This document shows positions 48,369 to 57,984 of a stretch of 64,000 nucleotides of DNA, one piece after another. The DNA is taken from assembly GCA_022606425.2 (NCBI GenBank), contig JAHDVF020000016.1:1580501-1644500 (forward strand), read 5' to 3'. Under the pieces are notes generated by a model. The model ran no database searches, was not told the origin of the DNA, and saw only the letters and a program-made list of their open reading frames with translations. The first letter of the stretch is position 1; every line of letters starts with the position of its first letter. The position numbers were made by a program, and so were the translations under genes. The stretch comes from Lepidostoma basale. Lineage: Eukaryota > Arthropoda > Insecta > Trichoptera > Lepidostomatidae.

Positions 48369-48995
48369 AAGGATTCTTCTTCTTCTTCCGGTGTCGTGTC
48401 AGGTCCCTCAAAGTTGGCGATCACTCACCCATTTCTTCAGACTTATCAGGGGATTCTTTGAGAATTCCGTCATCTTGGAGGGTATCCATCTTTATGTTCC
48501 GGATGGTTATCTTCGACAGCGTCAGCACATACTGTTTTATCTCCCAGCATGCAGAACCAACCTGCCTCTGATGATGCCGGCGGAGAGAGAAATCAAACTG
48601 CTGAACATGATAGCTTCGGAAATCGATGTCTTTCATATTCGTAAAAGTACGTTCAGAAGACAAATACTGTATTCCTTATGTCGAACCATCTCTCATGCGT
48701 TCCTGGTATTATGTATTTATTATATTTTACCTGTTCTCAAGTAATATATAATAAATACATAATACCAGGTGTATATAAGATGTCTTAAACTATAATAATT
48801 GTTTGTAATAGCTTTTGAGAAAATTAACTGATTTGATTTGATCACTACAGCAAAGGCATCTCTGTCCTGTTCCAGACGGTTCAAAGTGGGGAGTTTGCCC
48901 ATAGTGGCTTCCCCTTGCCTTCTCTGGAGGATATACTGTCAAGTTCTTTCCATTAGCCCTCTCTCTATCTACTATGACAGTGGTCATATTGGCCG
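48369..48995 (-). pseudogene. LINE-E end, split by LINE-D
   Basis: Minus-strand LINE end in two parts. 48840-48995 encodes LNRLEQDRDAFAVVI. 48369-48425 continues with the ANF/GDLT-like end and the (GAA)n tail (reverse TTCTTCTTCTTC). The break carries a gatcact duplication around LINE-D (48426-48839). Confidence 0.75.
48426..48839 (+). pseudogene. LINE-D insertion with 7-bp target duplication
   Basis: Flanked by gatcact at 48419-48425 and 48840-48846. Contains THFFRLIRGFFENS, a LYVPDGYLRQRQHILFYLP segment, CRTNLPLMMPAEREIKLLNM and ASEIDVFHIRKSTFRRQIL in a 117-codon frame, and ends in AACTGATTTGATTTG. It inserted into LINE-E, so LINE-E is older. Confidence 0.82.
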
Positions 48996-49214
48996 GGGTT
49001 CGCGGGGCCTGAGATCATTGGAGGACGCTAGAGAGTTGGACTTGGTAGTAGTGGCTGGTGTTGTTGCAACATGGTGCATTACGATACTACCCATTCGAAC
49101 CCTCGTTATAAACAATATTATATTAATTATTTTCAGAATTGATTATCTGACACTCCATGTATATATTTTTTACCTAGTTAATCATGTTAATTTGTAAACT
49201 TAAGCTCTTGCTCT
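48996..49214. other. No gene recognised
   Basis: A GC-richer part at 48980-49070 and then AT-rich sequence. No repeat partner. Confidence 0.35.
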
Positions 49215-49765
49215 TGGGATCAGGTCCCTAAGACGTATGTGCGATAGAACGATGTGCGACAGAATCTCTAATGCTGATGTAAGAAAGGAATCTAGAGCTG
49301 AATAAGGTATGAACAAAATTATGAAAGGATGCTGCGTCGGTCCGGACATATGGATGGAGAAAGAATTTTTAAGAAAGTATACGTTAACGATGTAAATGGA
49401 GTACGGAGTTGAGGTAGACAGAAAAAAACATGGCATGACCAAATTAATAAAATTTTAAAGGTTGTTCATGTTATAAGTCGGAAGAATCGAAGTGCGTGTA
49501 TGACGCGTTTTATGGATGTGGAGGAAGCTACAGAGCTGTGGCGGTACTTCCATACAAGCCCAGAAGCCCGGCTTACGTAAGAAATACCATAAGAGCTGAA
49601 CCTCTATAAGTCAGAAGAGGTTTTGATTCAAAAATTTTTACGCAAGCCCGGCTTCTGGGCTTCTATGGGAGTACCGCCACTGCTAAAGAGGTGTGTCAGG
49701 ATAGAGTAGTGTGGTGGTTCATTCTCTCTGCCTACTCCTGCGGGGAAACGGCGTGTTGTTTTTTT
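49215..49765 (+). mobile_element. LINE-T subfamily copy with hAT-like MITE inside
   Basis: LGIRSLRRMCDRT, DRISNADVRKESRAE, then the GVRS variant and the 3' end GAAACGGCGTG, TTG. Same subfamily as 26840-27003. Interrupted at 49536-49682 by a MITE. Confidence 0.8.
49536..49682. mobile_element. hAT-like MITE, 147 bp, 8-bp target duplication
   Basis: Right terminus (reverse complement) CAGTGGCGGTACTCCCAT and left terminus CTGTGGCGGTACTTCCAT are inverted repeats that continue through AAGCCCAGAAGCC. Flanks ctacagag (49528-49535) and ctaaagag (49683-49690) are 8-bp duplications with one mismatch. CAG...CTG ends with 8-bp duplications define hAT-type elements. No ORF, so it is non-autonomous. Confidence 0.85.
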
Positions 49766-50498
49766 TGTTTGTTTCTTGTCTATTTTGATATTTTTTGTTA
49801 CATAATCTAGTACGTTAAAAACGTTGTAATGTACCTTCCTCGTTTTTCTCCCCTTGACTTGAAGTCAGACAAATTGATAATATTTCAACCCTTGTTTTCA
49901 ATGCTGGCTTTCTTTTACAGTTTTGGGTTCCAGTTGGGGGCACGTGGGTGAGTAAATTATTATTACAGTCGGGTTTAAATTTTTTATAAAATATTCCCAG
50001 CACGCCACTGATCAAACCCAAACTCATAATACGTATAGAGCCAATTAATATGATATTATCCAAATAGATATTCTTGTTTTTGTTAAGAATATAACTAAGC
50101 ATAATGTTTCACATGTTTAATTCATCAAATCGTTCTTTCTCGAGGTAATTTAAGGACACAAGTATTCTATCGTTAGCCTTACACCAATCTTACAGTAAAC
50201 CAATTAGATAGCCTCGATGACAATCGTGATCGGCGACTCTTTGTATGAAGCGAAATGTTAAAAATATTACTTATATCCGTTATTATTATGTACAATTTAA
50301 TTTAATAATATTTTTGATGACGCTAAAAGGACGATAAAAGTGATTACGATTGTAATTTATTTCTCGATTTATTTTTCGATTCGTAATTCGTTATCATCAT
50401 CAGAGCTGTTGTAGCAAATATTTCGTCTAAATAATAAATAGTATGGGACCGTGTTGCTATAAATGCATAAATCGCATTTGGCTTGCTTTCATATTAAA
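49766..50498. other. No gene; a 130-bp repeat at 50357-50490
   Basis: 50357-50490 (TTATTTCTCGATT, TTCGTTATCATCATCAGAGC, GGGACCGTGTTGC, TTTGGCTTGCTTT) matches 52799-52932. An open minus frame of 95 codons (49815-50102) has no domain. Confidence 0.5.
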
Positions 50499-50524
50499 AG
50501 CGTGATGGTTAGTTAGTTAGTTAA
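50499..50524 (+). mobile_element. About 25-bp LINE-T end
   Basis: GCGTGATGG followed by GTTAGTTAGTTA. Only the terminal sequence and tail. Confidence 0.6.
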
Positions 50525-50574
50525 TTTTTTTAGTTCTTTAAGGCTTTAATTACTTATTCGCTAATTTTTAATAT

Positions 50575-50735
50575 TATGGAGTTTTACATCACTACACAGG
50601 TGTTTATATGATGAAAACATTAGTTTTATAGTAATTATGGGAGTGACGAGTTGCCCTGCTATGACGCTATTAAATATACATTTAATAATGCCAAAACCCG
50701 GCGAAACATGTCATAAAATGTAATCTTCAATGGGG
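50575..50735. mobile_element. Family H inverted pair, diverged
   Basis: ATGGAGTTTTACATCACTACAC at the left end; AGTTGCCCTGCTATGACGC and right TTAATAATGCCAAAACCCGGCGAAACATGTC. The right motif keeps stem and GAAACATGTC. Confidence 0.6.
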
Positions 50736-50747
50736 ACGTAAACAACT

Positions 50748-51005
50748 AACTAATCAACCAACCTCCGAAGGGGTAGGCATAAAGAATGGACTGCCACACT
50801 TTTCTTTCCTTACGTATTTCTCTCGATTCTTCAACATTCATACATCGTGTCATGCACGCGCGTCAATTTCTCCATATCCTGGAACCGGCAAAAGAAGGAT
50901 GAAAGTAGAATTAATGCAGTAGAAATAAGATCGCTTAGACTGTGTATGATAGTGTCGAATGAAAATATAAGAAGTGACGCATTCACTTCTTATATGCAAA
51001 TGATA
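50748..51005. mobile_element. Inverted LINE-T fragments
   Basis: Minus copy 50748-50875 (CCTCCGAAGGGGTAGGC to TTTCTCC) joined head to head to a plus copy 50876-50980 (GGAACCGGCAAAAGAAGG to ATAAGAAGTGA). A further inverted GCATTCACTTCTTATAT piece makes a small hairpin. Confidence 0.7.
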
Positions 51006-51009
51006 GTCT

Positions 51010-51465
51010 TCTTCTTCCTCTTAGTTTAGGTCGTATGACTTGTTTGTGACGGTCGGATGTCCTGGGATGATGATGTCCAGCCATCTCACCATCTCCTTGG
51101 CGGCCTTCCTGGTAAACTCTTGCTGCTTGGGATTTCATCTTTAACAATTTTCGCAATTCTTGTATTCTCCATGCGGTTCACGTGGTCTCTCCAAAAGCGC
51201 CTTCTGCTTCTTCCCTATCTCACTATGTCCTCAACACCACAGACAGACCTTATCGTTTTATTTCTGGTCCGATCTCTGAGGGTTTTGCCTGCGATGGAGC
51301 GTAGGGTTCGCATTTCTGCTACTCTAAGAAGGTTCTTAGTTCTATTGGTATCGTCTCTGACCTCTATTCCATACGTCACGATGGGGTGAACGCATGCCTT
51401 GTATATCTTAACTTTACTTTCGGTTAGCATGTATCTGTTCTTCCACATAGTGTCGCACATGATAG
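51010..51465 (-). pseudogene. LINE-G RT C-terminal fragment
   Basis: Minus strand: MCDTMWKNRYMLTESKVKIY, KACVHPIVTYGIEVR, LRVAEMRTLRSIAGKTLRD, RNKTIRSVCGVEDIVR, then a frame-shifted RRRFWRDHVNRMEN and GRPPRRWRDGW. The longest LINE-G copy. It includes the end of the RT domain (VTYGIE). Confidence 0.78.
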
Positions 51466-51632
51466 TGTTATGAATAAAATAATGTAAGGATCATTAATAT
51501 GATTTGGACAAATTGAAAGAATGAATGAAGATGGAATGGTAAAAAAAGTATATTTTAACAATGTAAATGGAACTAGAAATAGAGAAAGACCGAGGAAAAC
51601 GTGGCACGATCAAATAAATCAAACGTTAACAA
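51462..51632 (+). mobile_element. LINE-T internal fragment
   Basis: GTGTTATGAATAAAATAATG through the MVKKVY block and GACCGAGGAAAACGTGG. No tail. Confidence 0.75.
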
Positions 51633-51749
51633 TATTTAATAATTATGAAAAATTAACTGATGTGTAGAAATTTACCCGATCTAACATCCAAACGTGATTA
51701 TTATAATACTATTTATTTTTTTGTAAAAGACTTTTGTGGGGATGAAAAT
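51633..51749. other. AT-rich, no gene
   Basis: Nothing recognised. Confidence 0.4.
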
Positions 51750-51960
51750 GTGATCATATAATTCAATAATGGAATCTATTTGATAATGTTGACTGTGAGC
51801 CGGCCCTATGTTTTCTCTGCTCCCCATAAATATCATGAGCGAATGCGCCGAATCCGGTGGCGCCTGCGCACGGACAATGGTCACGTGACACTTTTGAATT
51901 TCGAAGAGAATACATTTTCTCATTTGCTTTTGTTTATTTTTCTTTCGTGTTGCACAAAAA
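51750..51960. promoter_or_regulatory. GC-richer unique island with a CACGTG palindrome
   Basis: GTCACGTGAC at 51880-51889 is a 10-bp palindrome containing an E-box. GCGCCGAATCCGGTGGCGCC lies near 51845. An open frame starting ATGGCGCC (51857) has no known domain. Possible promoter or first exon. Confidence 0.35.
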
Positions 51961-52339
51961 ACATAATAACATATGTTCACCGTGTTTCGAAATGACTGAA
52001 TACAATTGCCCTAAATTGAATTCATTTGCGTCATGTTCTATTCTAAACCATTTTTGTCTTTTATTTTGAACATTTTCTTAGTGGAACCAGTGGTAGTCAA
52101 CGGATCTTTATTATTGTGTTTTATTTTCACTGAAAATGTTAAATGTGAAATGTATATCAAATATTTTTTAATACAGAAACATGACTATTCGTGTTATCAT
52201 TGTGCAAATCTATGGGTAACGCTGACAAACTAGAACTTTATATTTTAAGGATTTATTTTTATTTTTTAAATTAAATATTATTATCTCAGTTACAATGCCA
52301 CAATTGATACATTAAGGATAAATGAAATATATATTTTTA
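51961..52339. other. No gene recognised
   Basis: AT-rich. Short open frames lack motifs. Confidence 0.4.
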
Positions 52340-52755
52340 AAACCAACTAACTAACCATCACGCTGTCTCCCTGAAGGGGCAGGAATATTAAATGGATCGC
52401 CACACATTGTTTTTCTTGACATTTCCTCTCGCATCTTCAACATTCATACATCGTGTCAGGCACGTACGTCGATTTCTTCGTCACGTGCGGCTGACATTCT
52501 ATATTTTATTGATTTGATCGTGCCACGTTTTTCTCGGTCTTCCTCTATTTGTAGTTCCATGTACATCCTTAAAATATACTTTTTTTACCATTCTTTCCAT
52601 GTGTCCAAACCATCTTAATGTTCATTTCATTATTTTGTTTATAACTCTTTTATTCGCACTGTATTATTACTTCTTATATTTTCATTCGACACTATCATAC
52701 ACAAATTTTCGACACATTCGTCTAAGACATCTTATTCCTACTGCATTTATTATTT
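52340..52755 (-). mobile_element. LINE-T copy, 415 bp
   Basis: From CCAACTAACTAACCATCACGC through TCGTGCCACGTTTTTCTCGG and the MERM block to ACTGCATTTATT. Several deletions. Confidence 0.82.
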
Positions 52756-52798
52756 TAATCTGGCACAAGTGCTGCTTTTATATAAAAATGATAAGGTT

Positions 52799-52932
52799 TT
52801 TAATTTTTTCTCGATTCATAATTCGTTACATTTATCATCATCAGAGCCTTTTTTCCATATATTTCATCTAAATAACTAGGTATGAGACTGTGTTGCCATT
52901 AAGGCTAAGGTCATATTTGGTTTGCTTTAGTT
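52799..52932 (+). repeat. 130-bp repeat, second copy
   Basis: Matches 50357-50490. Not part of any identified family; AT-rich with CATCATCAGAGCC. Confidence 0.6.
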
Positions 52933-52996
52933 TTTGGACGTTATACCGTATAGCCAACAACAAGTGACAAATTATTAATCTACGTATTAGCAATAT

Positions 52997-53252
52997 ATGT
53001 TAAAAATAATAATTAAATAAAACGATGTTTTGTAACTACTTCCACTTTTGTCTTTATTTCGACAGCGACTGGTTTCGCCAGGCTCTCTGGCATCGACAGA
53101 CTAGTTTGTAGATGCCAGCGTGCTTAGCGAAACCGGTCGATGTCGAAATAAAGATAAAAGTGGAAGTAGTTGAAAAAACATAGTTTTATTTAATTAATAT
53201 TTAAAATGAACTTCTGTCAAGAGATTTCACTAAAATCATTCGATTATTAAGA
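52997..53252. mobile_element. Family A inverted pair
   Basis: Minus unit 52997-53103 (CTGTCGA, T, GCCAGAGAGCCTGGC, GAAA, ACCAGTC) and plus unit 53103-53252 (CTAGTTTGTAGATGCCAGCG, TGCTTAGC, GAAA, ACCGGTC). Both face the centre within a few bases. The plus box is lost. Confidence 0.72.
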
Positions 53253-53254
53253 AA

Positions 53255-54194
53255 ATATATGTTATATTTAACTGTCAGGTTAAATCAAAATTGTTAATCT
53301 TTAACTAATAGTCATAGATTAAACTTTCGTTAAATTGAACCACGGTTAAAATTTTCTAATAGCATCTTCACACTTAATATGATCGAGATAAATTAGTCAG
53401 AATTCGATTATAACAAACGTGATCTGACATACGAAGTAGAGTTAACTACATCTACTAAGGCTTATATCACGTAAATTAGTTTTTTCTTAATTTTTTCAAT
53501 TACCATAATGATTTTTTGGTAATCGTACCCATTCGCACCGCTTGATGGTTATTTTTATATTATTCATATAATGAACACTTTACTAAAATGCAATTGGAAG
53601 TATGAAATATAGTCAACTTAAAAAGATCCACCTAAACTTACATGAAGTAAAATAATCTTACGTAAAATTATTGGTTGTCGCGGCGACTTTTAGTCGAGTC
53701 TATCCTTCCAAACCGTCCGTAACAATTAATTTATTCATAAAATGGACACTTGTACTTGACACGCGGTTAGATGTATGAAACACAGTTGGCTTTACAACAT
53801 ACACCTAAGCTTTTACCGAGGATTTAAATTTCATTTAAATTGATTAGGTTGTTACGATGACTTTCAGTTGAATTTTCGCCGCCGCACTGTCGATCGTTAT
53901 GATTAATTTACATTGAAATTGGTATTAGAGACGTGTGCCTATGTGATTAATTGGTTCAGGATTATACCGGCCAATTAAACACACTTTCATCACTACTGGG
54001 TTAAGTACATTTTTTTCAAAATCGATTAATTTGATTGATGAATTCTTGCATTTTTTTACTTGATAATCGTAGAGGAATAGATCCAATGATTTTATGTATT
54101 TCCATATGTTCCAAATAACAAAGTTGAGAAGAAATATGTAAAAATTATATTAAATTAGTACAATGGTGAACAATTTAAATATTTATTGTTTTTT
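53255..54194. repeat. Diverged repeat of about 171 bp in otherwise unique sequence
   Basis: TTCATATAATGAACAC (53563) and TTCATAAAATGGACAC (53734) begin two similar blocks, sharing GTATGAAA, CACCTAA and GACTTT words. A weaker third block may start near 53900. This could be an old tandem duplication or degraded satellite. The rest is AT-rich. Confidence 0.5.
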
Positions 54195-54517
54195 TAAAAT
54201 ATGATCATGCCACGTTTTCCTCGCTCTTCCTCTGTTTCTAATTCCGTTTACACCTTTTTTTTACATTCTTTCTTCATTCATTCCTTCCATGTGTCCAAAC
54301 CATCTTAATTAACGGTGGAAAACGTGGCACGATTAAATAAACCAAATATTGAATTTGGCTGCGTGAGGAGTCGGAGAAATCGACGTGCTTGCATGACACG
54401 ATGTATAAATGCTTAGAGATCGAGAGTAGTATGCCAGGAAAAAACAGTGTGGTAGTCTATTATTTCTGCCTACTCCTTCAGGGAGACGGCGCCGGCGTGT
54501 TGGTTAGTTAGTTAGTT
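54195..54517. mobile_element. Head-to-head inverted LINE-T fragments
   Basis: Minus piece 54202-54310 (ATGATCATGCCACGTTTTCC to CAAACCATCTTAAT) joined to plus piece 54311-54517 (ACGGTGGAAAACGTGGCACG to GTTAGTTAGTTAG). The join is near the GRPRKTW-coding point. Confidence 0.75.
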
Positions 54518-54561
54518 TTTCTTTAAAATCAAACGTTAACTTCATTTAAAAAATTCAATCA

Positions 54562-54978
54562 TTCTGGTCCCAACCCTTATGTGTGGCAGCGAAGCATGGA
54601 ACTGGTAGAAGAAGGATGAGAGCAGAATAAATGCGGTAGAGATGAGATCATGAAAACGTATGTGTGGTAGAAGGATATACGACAGAATCTCAAATGCTGA
54701 TATAAGAAAGGAATGTAAAGAGGAAGAAGGTATTATGAACAAAATTATGAAATTTATTGTTTCTTGAAAAATGATGTAAATCTCCATATTAATCAATTAA
54801 TACGAATGAAAACGTCAGTTTTCTAGAAGTTTTATTATATTTTATGGGAATGACATGTTTTGCCCTTCTAAGGCATTATCAAGTGACATTTGATAATGCC
54901 TTAGAAGGGCGAAACATGTCATTCCTCATATTAACCGCATTTATTCTACCCTCATACTTATTATGCCAGTTGCACACT
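54562..54978. mobile_element. LINE-T fragments interrupted by family H palindrome
   Basis: LINE-T plus (54562-54752: LVPTLMCGSEAWNW-like, RISNADIRKECKEEE). Family H palindrome (54753-54925) with inverted arms: ACGTCAGTTTTCTAG, ACATGTTTTGCCC; TTGATAA, T, GCCTT/AGGGC, GAAA, ACATGT, C. LINE-T minus (54926-54978: CCGCATTTATTCTACCCTC). H lies at the junction of oppositely oriented LINE pieces. Confidence 0.7.
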
Positions 54979-54984
54979 TCGCCT

Positions 54985-55248
54985 CAATATTAATTATTAT
55001 TATTTTGTTGAATCGCTCTTTACATCATGACAGCATGAGCCAAATCGATGTAAAGGGTATGATTATAGCTATCATAGTGATTCTCGTGACATGTGATAGG
55101 TAGCTAATCTATCGCCATTTTATTGTCACGTGAATTCTACACCAGACCAAAGACAGTGTGACAATCACACTGACCTCGTCGGGAATCGAACCCGAAACCT
55201 ACAGGGTGGCAGTCAATGCACTTACCAATCGGCCACGAAGGTCGTATA
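54985..55248 (-). mobile_element. tRNA-derived SINE, full length
   Basis: Minus strand: A box TGGCCGATTGG, B box GGTTCGATTCC near 55245-55180, GTCACACTGTC body, and 3' end AGAGCGATTCAACAAAATAATAATAAT. About 260 bp. Best copy of the SINE. Confidence 0.85.
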
Positions 55249-55389
55249 ATCAGAAGTAGAAGATGAAAAATATGTTAGTTGGATATTGGTGAGGGTGGGA
55301 CAGATTTTAGAATGAGAGAAAATATGGAATGAGAGAAAATTTATCAGTGGTCTTGAGATTTTTTTTTGTACGTATAATCAAATGTGTAA
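55249..55389. other. No gene recognised
   Basis: Local duplication of GAATGAGAGAAAAT (55309, 55329). Confidence 0.4.
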
Positions 55390-55660
55390 ATTTGAGTAAT
55401 TGTACGCGCGATTAAGGCTAGTGCCTAGTTAGAGTGCGCGCGGGCCGAGGGCGAGACGCGAGAGCTGGTGAGACGCTCTAGCCGGGGCCGCGTGTCACGC
55501 ACCCCGCCATCAAGCTGTCCATTAGCTATGGACGGGCCGTGATGGATGGAACGCCCGACAGGAGGATGCATTCTTACCGCGTTATTAGTGGACGTGATTA
55601 ACGCATCCAGATTGCTATTATTCCCGACTCTCTCGTCTTCTCTACACTCTAGAAAGCACA
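55390..55660. promoter_or_regulatory. GC-richer unique island
   Basis: GCGCGCGGGCCGAGGGCGAG at 55437-55456, then CCATTAGCTATGGACGGGCC. The homeodomain-like words ATTAG and TTATTAG lie in CpG-bearing sequence. No repeat match. The open minus frame (79 codons) has no domain. Conserved element or exon possible. Confidence 0.35.
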
Positions 55661-55679
55661 TCAAAAGATAATCTAATAA

Positions 55680-55852
55680 TTATGACAGGAGATGGTAGAA
55701 TGGAGAAAGATATCGGAAGAAGGGTTGGAGTCATTACCGCTAATCGAAATATATCGACTGAAGCAACGATGGCAGTCCACAATGGATTTCTAGTGTGGAT
55801 CCTTATGTTTGGAAGAGAAGCTTGGAGTTGGCAGAAGAAGGATGAAAGTAAT
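55680..55852 (+). mobile_element. LINE-T upstream fragment
   Basis: TGDGRMEKDIGRRVGVIT, ANRNISTEATMAVHNGF, LVWILMFGREAWSWQKKDES. Covers the region just before the RWFGH part, diverged. No tail. Confidence 0.72.
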
Positions 55853-56274
55853 GACATTTTATTTATCTATTTTTATGGATACGATTTAATATGGGAGTAT
55901 CGTGAGAGGACTCTCATTAATGAATTTTTTATACATTATTATAACCAGTTAACATACTTATTGTAGATTGTGAAAATTTATACATAGAATTACTTAAAAC
56001 TAACTAAACGCAACTAACAACTAACTAAGGCAAGTAAAAATTACATTCAAATTTAAGTTTTAAAAAAGTTTAATATAAATTACTATGATATATATATCTA
56101 TAATATTTACTACACAGATAATGAATGGAGAGTGAAATGAACAAATATAATATATAAATTCTCGGCTTGAAACAAAAAATCAGGGAGAGTTTTGAAAATA
56201 TCACGAAATAATTTATTAAAAAAAAAGATAGAATATGAGTTGGAAAATTTATATCATTTTAAGTAAATTGCAGT
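55853..56274. other. AT-rich, no gene
   Basis: TAACTAACTAA words near 56000 and 56280 are tail-like. Nothing else. Confidence 0.4.
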
Positions 56275-56604
56275 AAACTAACTAACTAACTAACCATCAC
56301 GCCGTCTCCCCGAAAGGGTAGGCAGAAAGAATGGACTGCCACACTTTAATCGATGCGGCACTCCATCCTTCTCTTTTCGCCATCGCGAGAGACGCGGTGT
56401 GATGGGTTGCGAACCTCATCGCCACCAAAAGGCATCTCCCGCGTACACTTCGATCGTAAATTGCAGTATCATAATAATATTCCAAAGTAAATAGTTTAGT
56501 CACTATATTAAGTTAAAAATCATTCTTTTCTGAAATCTGATTATGGTTATATGTTTCGCCCTTCTGAGGCATCACGTTTGACATTTGTCGAGAATTATTA
56601 TTAT
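56275..56604. mobile_element. Short LINE-T end and family H remnant
   Basis: 56275-56349 (minus): AACTAACTAACTAACTAACC, GTCTCCCCGAAAGGGTAGG. The longest GTTA tail on the minus strand. 56350-56460 is GC-richer and unplaced. 56545-56600: TATGTTTCGCCCTTCTGAGG of H. Confidence 0.65.
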
Positions 56605-57150
56605 TATTCTGATGACTCGTATTTTAAGTGCGCCGTTTTGTAAAATCAATTACTCCAAGGGCGCACTAAGAAACGACTGACCGAACAGTGCAGTCTTTAG
56701 AAGTTTCTTAAATTTAACGTCACTATCCTCATACTTAATACCGACATGGAGGCTATTCCACGCGAACGGACCCGCAACGCTGAAAGCACGATCTTAGAAA
56801 CTTGCTTTATTGGCTCTGACTGGAATTATTATGTTGTTTGCACTAGTTTCTACTAATCGGAGTGAACGTTGCCTTTCCGTTGGCATGGGTGTCACGCAGA
56901 GGTCCGATATATACGCTGGCGCTCTCTGGTGTCGAGCCTTAAACACTGTCAAACACAATTTATATTTTACTCGCTCTCGGATTTTAAGCCAGTGAAGGTC
57001 CTTCAGGAGCGGCGTGATATGACAGTGTTGCCCCATAATCAATCGGGCAGCAGCATTGAATACGCTTTGTATTCTGCTTAATTGATTATTTGGCAATCCA
57101 CCGTACTTTCGAGACGTACACGCGAGAATGTATGAGGTATGCAAACCAAA
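56605..57150 (-). pseudogene. CR1/L2-like LINE RT C-terminus with 3' UTR
   Basis: Minus frame 56794-57144: GGLPNNQLSRIQSVFNAAAR, LIMGQHCHITPLLKDLHWLK, RERVKYKLCLTVFKARHQR, APAYISDLC. The pattern GLP..QL.R.Q.V.NAAARL, H.TPLL..LHWL and R..YK......K identifies CR1/L2-type RTs. It continues in a shifted frame (RAFSVAGPFAWNS). The 3' end is GCGCCCTTGG...AACGGCGCACTTAAAATACG and (AAT)n. Confidence 0.85.
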
Positions 57151-57189
57151 TGATTTAATGATGAATGTTGAAAATTCAAAGGTTATGCA

Positions 57190-57541
57190 TTTTGAAATGG
57201 TTGAGGAAATGACAGTTTATAACGTAGTGTAAACGGGGAGAACCTAGAGTAGGTTACTGAATTTGTGTGTTTAGGTAGCATGTTCCCAGCGAATGGCCGA
57301 ATGGGCAGTGATGTCAAAAGAAGGGTTGGTGCGCGTAGCAAAGTGAACGGAGCTGAAAAGTTGGTATCGAAAACATGAATATATCAATGATAGCGAAAAT
57401 TAAATTTCGGCCACATGAGTTATCCGAGAAATCGACGTGCGTGCATGACACGATGTATGAATATGGAGGAAGCGAGATAAGTATGTCAGGTAAGTAAGTA
57501 TGCGTCGAGGATAAGGAGTGATGGTTACTTAGTTGGTTGGT
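57190..57541 (+). mobile_element. LINE-T copy with internal deletion
   Basis: VTEFVCLGSMF, RMGSDVKRRVGARSKVNG, then jumps to the 3' UTR (GGCCACATGAGTTATCCGAG) and ends GTTACTTAGTTGGTTGG. The MERM block is deleted. Confidence 0.75.
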
Positions 57542-57589
57542 AATATGTTATTAGTGATAAATAAAAATAAAAACTCTGAAGAACGTGAA

Positions 57590-57960
57590 GCTGGTGCACG
57601 TATGAGAAAGTCGCGTGGTCGCCACCCGTTCTATTTTTTTCACCCAAACTAATACTCTATAAAATACGCCAATTTATAAAGGCCGTAATTGATTTATGCA
57701 TGGGAATCTGATCCGTCGTCCGCCGTTACCGAAGGAGTAATTCTCCGTGGCGATTGTCTATCGGGCCGGCGCGGTTTATCTATTAAACAGGGCGATTAAT
57801 CAAAACGCGAGGTCGCCGACCCGCCTGGGTCAAACCATCTCAGCGACCCGACACTGGCGGCAGTCTGTTGATCTGATCACTCAAATCCACGGGATCACTT
57901 TGACACGTGTTAATTGTTTTCTTTTTTTGTTACCAAAAGACTACTGCTTGTTTTTTAATA
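57590..57960. promoter_or_regulatory. Unique island, possible conserved element
   Basis: TTATAAAGGCCGTAATTGATTTATGC... is CpG-bearing with homeobox-like TAATTGATTTA (57689) and TGATTTATGCATG, without repeat matches. A 75-codon open frame (57747-57974) has no domain. It may be a developmental enhancer or exon. Confidence 0.35.
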
Positions 57961-57984
57961 CCCATTTTCAATAGGACCTTTTTG

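Noticed and set aside
56275..56310. Telomeric repeat tract
   Set aside because: The unit is TAAC/GTTA (4 bp), not the 5-bp TTAGG of insects, and it is joined to the LINE-T end.
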